In this document: positions 56,590 to 64,000 of the stretch, in pieces
Position numbering within the stretch: the stretch's first letter is position 1
Layout of the letters: each line of letters begins with the position of its first letter
Assembly (NCBI RefSeq): GCF_902686445.1
Contig: NC_062226.1
Span: 15,038,001 to 15,102,000 of the forward strand
From: Sciurus carolinensis
Taxonomy: Eukaryota > Chordata > Mammalia > Rodentia > Sciuridae
DNA: 64,000 nucleotides
Direction: 5' to 3'
Notes under the pieces: model-generated
Databases searched by the model: none
Told to the model about the DNA's origin: nothing
What the model saw: the letters and a program-made list of their open reading frames with translations, nothing else
Made by a program: the position numbers and the translations under genes

Positions 56590-57475
56590 ATTATCATTAT
56601 TATTTTTTGTTTTTACAGACTGCATTTTGATTTATTGTCCACAAATGGGGTACATCATTTCATTTCTATGGTTGTGCATGATGTAGATTCATACCATTTG
56701 TGTAATCGTACATGTACATAGGGTAATGATGTCTGCCTCAGTCCACCATCTTTTACACCCCGCCCCCTCTTCCCTCTCATTTCTCTCTACATAATCTAAA
56801 GTTCCTCCATTCCTCTCTCACCCCCACCCCCACTCCCCCACCCCCATTATATATCATCATCCACTTATCAGGGAAAAACATTTGGTCTTTGGTTTTTTGG
56901 GATTGGCTTATTTCACTTAGCATGATAATGTAAAAAGAGAGCCTACAGAGGGAGAAAATCTGTTCCACATTCACTTCAGATAGAGCACTGATCTCCAACA
57001 TTTACAAAGAACTTACAAAACTTTTCACCAAAAATACAAAGAACCCAATCAATGCACGGGCCAAGGAACTGGACAGACACTTTACAGAAGAAGATATACA
57101 AGTGATTAATAAGTATATGAAAAAGTGTTCAACATCTCTAGTATTTAGAGAAATGCAAATTAAAACAAATCTAAGATTTCAACTTACTCCAATTAGGCTA
57201 TTATCAAGAACACAAATAATAGATGTTGGCGTGGATGTGGGGAAAAGGCACACTTTTACATTACTGGTGGAGTTGCAAATTGGTGCAGTCACTCTGGAAA
57301 GCAGAGTGGAGATTCCTCAGAAAACTTGGAATGGACCCAACTTTGAACCCAGCTATACCACTCCTTGGTTTATACCCAAAGGATTTAAATTAGCATACTA
57401 CAGTGATGCAGTCACATCAATGTTTATAGCAGCTCAATTCACAATAGCTAGGTTGTGGAGCCAACCAAGATGTCC
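56590..57475 (-). mobile_element. L1 3' end with inverted 5' segment
   Basis: 56590-56935 is the L1 3'UTR and last ORF2 codons on the minus strand ('gtgtaatcgtacatgtacat', 'ttggtctttggttttttggg', 'cttatttcacttagcatgat'). 56936-57475 is upstream ORF2 on the plus strand ('acagacactttacagaagaa', 'gatgttggcgtggatgtggg', 'ggtttatacccaaaggattt'). This head-to-head layout is the signature of twin-primed insertion. About 130 bp of consensus is missing at the joint. The 135-codon open frame here is L1 ORF2. Confidence 0.85.
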
Positions 57476-57764
57476 TCTCAATTTTTTGAACTTAACATTG
57501 TCTCTGTGAAATTGCTCCAGAAATACTGAAATTTGAATCTGACTTCACATTCTTTGAAATATGCTTGAAACTCTTGCTTTTTGCCCCTCCCCTTCCTTCT
57601 GCCATGAGTTTGCATGTATTCCATGAATGCAAATTCATTTTTACATCAGCAAAAGTAAAATTGAACAAGGAAGACCATCTGATATATAGTAAATCAAACA
57701 AAACCACAATGACTTTCAAAGCCAAGTACAAACTTAGGATGGGGCATGATATATGGGAAAGAGT

Positions 57765-57910
57765 AATAAGCTCCAGTAAGAGAATTTTGAGTCTAGTATA
57801 GACTCTGCCTCTGACTTGGCATGACCTTGGGAAAGTCACTGAGTTTCTCCAGGTTTCTGTTTCCTTTGGTAAAATTAGGGCATAGAGCTAGATAATTGGG
57901 AATTAATCAA
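57765..57910 (+). mobile_element. MIR SINE
   Basis: 'ctctgacttggcatgacctt', 'gggaaagtcactgagtttct' and 'ggtaaaattagggcatagag' follow MIR. Confidence 0.75.
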
Positions 57911-58458
57911 TAATTTCAACTAAACACATTACTGTTCTCATTTATGAATCTAAAAATATTAATTGTGAACTCCATCAAGTCTTAGAAAGTAATTTGAGTT
58001 TCATCAATTTATATATTTATAAATTATATATTAAAGCAATCTAATTTTCTTTTATTATGGTATATGAGAAGGCAAACCCCAGTATGATCTGTCTCGATTT
58101 CAGCAAATGACTTGGTGAAGTTTCCCATTACATCCATCTGGACAAGTTAAAAAGATCAGTGGAAAAATCAGTAGAAGCAGTCCGAGTGAAATTTAAAGGG
58201 ACCCGTGAACTCTTGCACTTGATTTTTCAAGTTAAAAACATAGTTCTGGATGGTGTGAACCTGACCTGAGAACATCTCATGTGGCCTGACATGGTTTTAG
58301 AGAAATAGAGGCATAGTATTGTTCTGAAAATAAAATGAGTTTTACATGAAAATCCTGTCTGTAACTGCAATGTTATAAGCCTGTTGTAAAGGGACAGTGA
58401 TGCTGTGGATGAACTCAGGCAGAGGCAAAGCAGAAGAGCGGTTCAAAGTCAGAAGGTC
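57911..58458. other. Unclassified sequence
   Basis: A+T-rich to 58070. No feature recognised; the last part may be the 5' end of the MIR continued at 58905. Confidence 0.35.
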
Positions 58459-58903
58459 TGTTTAAATCAGCTCTTCAGTCTTTTGACTAAAATATTTGTC
58501 AAGAACAATTTCAGAGGAGGAAAAGTTTATTTGGGGCTCAGGTTTCAGAGGTCTCAGTCCATAGATGGTTAACCCAATCACTCTGGGCCCAAAGTGAGGC
58601 AGAACATCATGGCAGAAAGATATTACAGAGGAAAGTAGTTCATTACATGACCATCAGGAAGCAGAGAGAGTTCCCCTCATCCGGGACAAAATATAAACCC
58701 CAAATGCACATCCCCTGTGACCCATCTCCTTTAGCCACAAATGTACCTGCCTACAGTTACTACCTATTTAATCCCTAATAGTGGATTGACTCACTGATTA
58801 GATTAAGGTTCTCATAACCCAAACATTTCACCTCTGAGTGAAATGTTCTTGTATTGTCTCACACTTGAGCTTTTGGGGGACACCTCATATCTAAACCATA
58901 ACA
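58459..58903 (-). mobile_element. Solo LTR, MaLR-like family (copy 3 of 3)
   Basis: Same family and strand as 112-525: 'gaacaatttcagaggagg', 'gtgaggcagaacatcatggc', 'agcttttgggggacacctca' and terminal 'accataaca'. The candidate 5-bp flanks (AGGTC at 58454, GATTC at 58904) match at only three positions, so the TSD has decayed. It sits at the 5' side of a MIR. Confidence 0.85.
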
Positions 58904-58904
58904 G

Positions 58905-59080
58905 ATTCCTAGGTTCTATTCCTGAATTTAACCACAGATGGTTATATGATCTTGGGCAAATTATCTTATTATTCCATCCCTTGGCTCATTACCTCCCTCA
59001 CAGGGTTCTATTAAGGGTTAAAAGATTTAGCATATGTCTGGCACTCAGTAACAAGTATCCGTTATTTAGGTCTTATTATA
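58905..59080 (+). mobile_element. MIR SINE
   Basis: 'ctaggttctattcctgaatt', 'atgatcttgggcaaattatc' and 'gtctggcactcagtaacaag' follow MIR. The LTR at 58459 probably inserted into its 5' part. Confidence 0.75.
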
Positions 59081-59258
59081 TGATATCTTGCATGTAAGAA
59101 CTAGGGCAGCTTTACCCTGTAATTGCCAGGTGTCATTTAAATAATGATATCCAGTTTGGGGCTCTACGCTGTAGTAGATGTCTTCACCAAAAGGAATGTT
59201 CAAAGGTTGGTGGTGCAAACAAACCAACAAACAAAAATTAAAAAAAAAAACAACAACA

Positions 59259-59616
59259 AACCAATAGAGTAGTGATTACTTGAGGTTGGAAGGGTTAGGA
59301 CAGGGATAATAACGGGAAGTTGGACAATGGGTACCAAAACAGAGCAAAATAGAAGGAATAAGTTTTAGTATTCTACAGCAGAGTAGACTATAGTTTACAA
59401 AAATGTCTTAATATATTTTATAAACAATTAGAAGAGAGGAACTTGAAGCCACCAAACACAAAGAAATGAGAAATGTTTAAGAAGATGGAAATGCTAATGG
59501 TCCTGATTTGATCATTACACATTGCATAACCTGCTAAATTGTCACACTGTACTCCATAAACAAGTACAATTATTGTGGGTCATTTAAAAAAGAAAAATAA
59601 ATCAATCAATAAAAGC
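59259..59616 (+). mobile_element. Old L1 3'UTR (L1MA/L1MB type)
   Basis: 'gggtaccaaaacagagcaaa', 'gtagactatagtttacaaaa', 'tttgatcattacacattgca' and 'cactgtactccataaacaag' follow the L1M 3'UTR and end in an A-rich tail near 59616. Confidence 0.8.
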
Positions 59617-60859
59617 AAAAGCAAAAAGACAGAGGAGCAGCAGCACCTAGGACCAGGAGGATGAGTGACTTTGAAGTACTATCAAATGCATTTGAAAGAA
59701 CTGAGAATATTTTCTCTTGAGCAGAGAAGTCAGAAGAAAACATTAAACTGACTGAAGGGCAAATATAACAGAAAGCTTCTATATGTTTTGTTCCTAAACT
59801 CCAGTAGGTCAAGTTTCATTCCAGGGTGAACACAGAGGTCAGGAGAGCATGTCCCAGGAGCGACATTCCATGGTGAGAGGGGCATGGGTTTCCTGCTGCA
59901 GGAGAGAATCCTCTACACCTCCCTGTCTTCAGGTCCTATGGTCAGGGTCTATGTGGAGGACCCGCTTCCTAATTTGAGAAGTTGCTTGATCTAAAGACTT
60001 CTTTGGCCTTCTCAAAGGTTAGGGTTGCATGGTGGGAGGGACCCTGGTGTTCCCAATGCCTTCCTGAAGACACTCCTGTGTGAGTGCATGAACCTGGAGA
60101 TCGGAGGGGTTGCCAATGACTTGCTGCTCCAAGGGTGGACAGTGATTTGTGTTCCCATCTAGTTTAATGCATCTGTCTTTTCTCCCAGGGCATCAGTCAA
60201 GAGCCTACATATTGGGCCCATCTATCTTTCCTGAACTGCAGAATTGTACAGGGGGGTGCAGGTGGCATTTAGCTAATGAACCTCTTCAGAAAAGCATACT
60301 TCCCCAAATTAGGTTCTAATTGGACTGGGAAGCAGCAATTGTCTGTGACCTGTTAATATTTCAGGAAGTTTCGTCCGCCTCAGTGATTTGAGAGCCAGCA
60401 GTCTTATGGAGAACTAGCTGGTAGACCCCCAGACGGACACCCACCACCCCAGCCTTCCCCTCCTTCTACCTTCAACCTCCCTGCAGGACATCTGAGTCTG
60501 AGCCAGAATTAGCCAGGGTTTCTCAAAACTGGGCTCTCATGGGATCTTAATGTCAGAAGGTCTTATAATCGAATGGCATTAGAGTAAAGGAACCTCTTAG
60601 ATCCTTAGAATTGTAACAGAATGAAGAAAATCCTGTATTCTGACCTTTCCTTTAACCAATTAATCCATTTGGAAATATCTATAAGGAGAAGCCTCAAGCT
60701 CCTCTTTAAACATCACTCAAATTGGGCAAGCCACCTTCTGTAGATATCACCTTCCAGTTTTTATATGGTTCTGAGAGCTAGAAAGGACTTACTGAAACTA
60801 CACAGATATGATTTGCTTAGTTCCTTTCTTTGGAAACTAATTCTAACAAAGACGATCAT
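59617..60859. other. Unclassified sequence
   Basis: 1.2 kb; 'agccagggtttctcaaaact' at 60510-60530 resembles one end of a hAT-type MER element, unconfirmed. No gene recognised. Confidence 0.4.
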
Positions 60860-61015
60860 AATAGTTACATTTACTGAGCACTTACTACCAATCAAGCACT
60901 CTATAAGTGCATTTTCTGGTAATCTTGATTATCATGTTTAAATATACATATTACATATTTCTTCTACGGATTCAGAAACTGAGACCCTAAAGGCTCCAGA
61001 AATTTTGTGCAGGTG
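60860..61015 (-). mobile_element. MIR SINE
   Basis: 'tttactgagcacttactacc', 'ctataagtgcattttctggt' and 'ggattcagaaactgagaccc' are reverse-complement MIR. Confidence 0.75.
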
Positions 61016-61380
61016 CGTTTGCTACTTTATTATTTTTTTTAAATTGACGGATTGAATTATATTAATTTTTGTGTACATGATGTTTTAAAGTATGTATACA
61101 TTGTGAAATGAGTAAATCTAGCTAATTAACATATGAACTGCCTCACGTAGTTATTTTTCGTGGTGAGAATGTTTAACATCCACTCAGCATTTTGCAAGAT
61201 TACAGTATACTGTACTTTCATTAACTATAATCGCTATTTTATACAATTAATCTTTTGAACTTATTCTTCCTGTTTAGCTATAATTTTGTATATTTTGACC
61301 ACTCTCCCCCCCAAAATCCCACAAACTCACCAGCCACTTGGTAACCACCATTATTTTCTCAACAACTATGAGATCAATTT

Positions 61381-61490
61381 ACTTATTTATTGGTTTGGTG
61401 TTTTTTGTTTATTTTGGGCACTGGGGACTGAACCCAGGGCCTTTCACATGCTAAAAAGGAACTCTACAATTGAGTTACAGCCTTACCTCA
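61381..61490 (-). mobile_element. ID-type SINE, monomeric
   Basis: 'gcactggggactgaacccag' and 'ctacaattgagttacagcc' are the reverse complement of the ID-like half without a B1 half. Flanked by similar words AGATCAATTT (61371-61380) and AGATCAACTT (61493-61502). Confidence 0.7.
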
Positions 61491-61502
61491 CAAGATCAAC
61501 TT

Positions 61503-61720
61503 GTTTTTTATCTTTTATTTTGGATCTGGGGATTAAATCCCAGGACCCTTTATTGCTAAGCTACATCCCCAATCCTTTTTATTTTTTATTTTGTGATAGG
61601 GTCTCATTAAATTGCTCAGGCCCTTGCTAAGTTGTTGAGGCTGACCTTGAACTTAACCATTCTTCTGTCTCAGTCTCCCACTTCGCTGGAATTACAGACA
61701 TCTACCATTGTGCCTGGTTT
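61503..61720 (-). mobile_element. B1-ID composite SINE
   Basis: The ID part ('ggatctggggattaaatccc') is followed by the B1 part ('gggtctcattaaattgctc', 'gaggctgaccttgaactt', 'gaattacagacatctacca'). Flanked by CAAGATCAACTT (61491-61502) and CAAGGTCAACTT (61721-61732), one mismatch in 12. Confidence 0.9.
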
Positions 61721-61764
61721 CAAGGTCAACTTTTTTAAGTTCTACATGAATGAAATAATGTGTT

Positions 61765-62127
61765 TGCATTATTCAAATTTTCTGTTATTATAATGAAATA
61801 CCTGACATAATTAATTTACCAAATAGAAAAGTTTTATTTTGGTTCACAGTTTTGGACATTTTAATCCAAGATGGGGTAGCCTTTTGCATCTGGACTCTGA
61901 TGAGGGAGCCAATGGCAATTGTGGAGAGATTGTAGTAGAGAAATCTTCTCCCCTCATAACCAGGAAGTAGAAGAGAGAAAGAGAGACAGGCCAGAGACCC
62001 ATAATCCTCTTGTAGAGCATGCCTCCAATGACCCACTTCTCAAAGGTTCTCTCTCCCTATAGCACCACCCTGGGGACTAATCCTTTAACACAGGCACCTT
62101 TGGGGGATATTTATTCAAACCATAGCA
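61765..62127 (-). mobile_element. Solo LTR, rodent MaLR-like (second family)
   Basis: 'tatgaaatacctg'-like left end ('ataatgaaatacctgacat'), 'ttattttggttcacagtttt', 'gcatgcctccaatgacccac' and right end 'ttcaaaccatagca'. It interrupts the L1, whose pieces resume on both sides. Related to 4915-5250. Confidence 0.8.
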
Positions 62128-62358
62128 TGTGGTTTTATTTGTTTTTTTGCACCTGGCTTATTTTACTTAACATCCTATCATTCAGATTCATCCATAATGT
62201 CCCAAATGACAGAATTTCCTTCTTCATGTGTGGGCTGAAGATTACTCCACTGTGTACATATACCACATTTTCTCTATCTAGTCATCCTTTAACGGACACT
62301 TGGGCTGATTCTGTATGACGACTATTCTGAATTGTGGTGCTATAAACACAGGAGTGTA

Positions 62359-63704
62359 GCGATTTGCCAAGAGTCAGAGGCCAGTTTCAAACCCAGATTC
62401 ATGTGACTGGAAAAGCACATTCTCTGTCTTACCTATGCAGATGTGGGTCCTCTCTGGAGAGGGGCTTTTTTAGGGTAACTGAAAGTGGCCACATTTTAGA
62501 TCGATTCTTCAGCCCAAACCTATTCCCAGACTTGGCTCAAACCTGTCCACATGCTGTCTCCAGACTGTAAAGTTCACCACTCTCCCAGGGCAAGATTTTT
62601 AAATTATACATAGGGAAGTTTTGCACTTTGGGTAGAGGGGCCCAAGGAGTGTGGGCACTGAGAGGAGGTGGGTTGGTAGGACCTGAAAACCCCAGTCTTA
62701 GAATACTTTTGCTTCTGTCTTTTTAAGTACAGTACTGCCGCAAAGAATCTCAAATGAAGAAAAGGTTCCATGGCTCATAAAAACTGGAAAACCATTGCAC
62801 TAGACTTAAATATATGCATAAAATTCTAAATATAAGTGAGGTGTCATTGGGCAGTCACATACATTTTCATACCAGTCCCTCCCTAAACCCCCGAGCATTA
62901 ATGAACAAAGTTGATTCAATAAAGGGGAGCTTGCCTGCTCTCAGTGGCAAAGCTTCCTGAGCATTTTCTTTACTCACCCTGATTCTTTCTCCAACCATTT
63001 CACTCCCTGTGGTGGCTGCCGCTTCTCTCCATTTCTCGTCATCTCTCAGGTGCACAGGAAGCATTCACACCATCAAACCCAGCCGTCCTCAGGTCACTCT
63101 CCTCCCCTTAACGGCTCCTCCACCTTTTCTGCTTGTCCACTCTCCACGCCCGCCCCTGACTCTCACCCACCCCTAGCACCTGGAGATCTGTACTAATCAT
63201 AACTTTTCATTTTCTGCATTTTTGATGCTTTGCCAGCTTGGGTCCTTGCTGACCCTGGAGGGCCTACCGATCCCAGGACTAACCATTTCCTAGGGATAGT
63301 AAAGGCTCACCCACAAGTGCATCTCACATGCCTTCTAACCGGTCCAGACTCTATACCCCAACTTCCTCTCTTACTGGTTTTTGTAATCTGGACCACTGTT
63401 ACCCTCCTCTAACTACCCCAGATCAGGTACAGGGGCAGCCGTGGGCCTGAGTCCACTGATCATTTAAACTAGCCAATCCTAAGCCTGTTTACCCTGCATC
63501 ATCCAACTTTCCCAGAGAAACCCCCATGGATTTTCTTTTTCCTCTGCTCCCCTCTGCCTCCTGACTGGCCCTGGCTCCTCCCCCGGCAGACTGCCATGGT
63601 ATGTTGTACTCTCTTATCTTTAAATGTGTGAGCATGACAAGAATCTTTTCAACATCATTCGTCCTCTGATTCATTAGCTTCACATACCAGAGTAATAATA
63701 CACG
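62359..63704. other. Unclassified sequence
   Basis: 1.3 kb. A word at 62755-62800 ('gttccatggctcataaaaac') hints at a hAT-type MER remnant. 63075-63180 is C-rich. No gene recognised. Confidence 0.4.
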
Positions 63705-63922
63705 TTTTATTTTATTTTATTTTTGAAGCAGAGATTGAAGCCAGGGGTGCTTAGCCACTGAGCCACATAGCCAGCCCTTTTTCTTTTATATCTGGAGACA
63801 GATTCTCACTAAGTTACTTAGCAACTTGTTAGGTTGCTGAGGCTGGCTTTGAACTTGTGATCCTCCTACCTCTGCCTCCTTAGCCACTGGCCTTACAAGC
63901 ATAGGACATTGAGCCCAGCAAA
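63705..63922 (-). mobile_element. B1-ID composite SINE
   Basis: A reversed tail of TTTTA units (63705-63724) is followed by the ID part ('gattgaagccaggggtgctt', 'gccactgagccacatagcc') and the B1 part ('gagacagattctcactaagt', 'ggctttgaacttgtgatcct'). Confidence 0.88.
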
Positions 63923-64000
63923 ACCTGTATTTTAAAACAGCCTCTGTGTCTCAGAATTTAGCTTTCCTGATTCAAAAATCACCATACCCAGAGGAACCAG

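Larger units (their letters stand above)
61030..62358 (-). mobile_element. Old L1 3' end (L1MA type), host of three insertions
   Basis: 61030-61380 ('gtgtacatgatgttttaaag', 'gctaattaacatatgaactg', 'cttggtaaccaccattattt'), 61732-61764 and 62128-62358 ('gcacctggcttattttactt', 'cagaatttccttcttcatgt', 'acggacacttgggctgattc') are consecutive pieces of one minus-strand L1 3' end. Two SINEs and one LTR separate them. Confidence 0.88.

Noticed and set aside
57102..57509. 135-codon plus-strand open frame
   Set aside because: This is a decayed L1 ORF2 segment, not a host gene.
1..64000. CRISPR arrays, operons, prophage or toxin-antitoxin systems
   Set aside because: No spaced direct repeats of the right type, no ribosome-binding sites or dense long frames; repeat content is mammalian.

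Overview
This window looks like non-coding mammalian nuclear DNA, most likely from a squirrel-related rodent (Sciuridae: ground squirrels, marmots and relatives). The best lineage marker is a composite SINE in which a B1-like left half ('gtggctcatgcctgtaatcc') is joined to an ID-like right half ('atgtggctcagtggttaagc', 'ctgggttcaat') with an A-rich tail. A solo ID-type copy and several L1 3' ends of one recognisable family support this. The rest of the repeat set (MIR, L2, MLT1, MLT2, MST, Tigger/MER2, hAT-type) is shared by placental mammals. No repeat database could be run: family names come from memory of consensus sequences, and edges are approximate unless a target-site duplication (TSD) is given.

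I found no convincing protein-coding exon, no functional RNA gene, no CpG island and no CRISPR or prokaryote-style system. Open frames of 60-170 codons are short, lack family resemblance, or lie in L1, microsatellites or LTRs. One 93-codon frame (37258-37536) outside any repeat I recognise is listed as unassigned.

Layout: 1-10.6 kb holds LTRs, old L1 on the minus strand and L2/MIR. 11.2-13.6 kb is a nested cluster: an ancient L1 interrupted by a younger L1 3' end (13-bp TSD) and by an MLT1 LTR that carries a perfect 134-bp tandem duplication. 15-32.7 kb is mixed MIR, L2, MLT1, MST, MER2 and SINE. 33.7-34.6 kb is repeat-poor with scattered CpGs. 35.6-36.1 kb is an MLT2 LTR. 38.1-42.3 kb is a long eroded L1 with later insertions. 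42.5-55 kb is sparse in young repeats and contains a 28-bp-phased TAATTACA array at 52.5 kb. 56.6-62.4 kb holds an L1 with an inverted 5' part, LTRs, and an L1 hit twice by SINEs at one target site. A minus-strand SINE closes the window.

There are no gene neighbourhoods to interpret. The window is best read as intergenic or deep intronic sequence whose history is the layering of retroelements. A few repeat-poor stretches are offered as candidate conserved or regulatory DNA, but that needs cross-species alignment. I found no new biological system.
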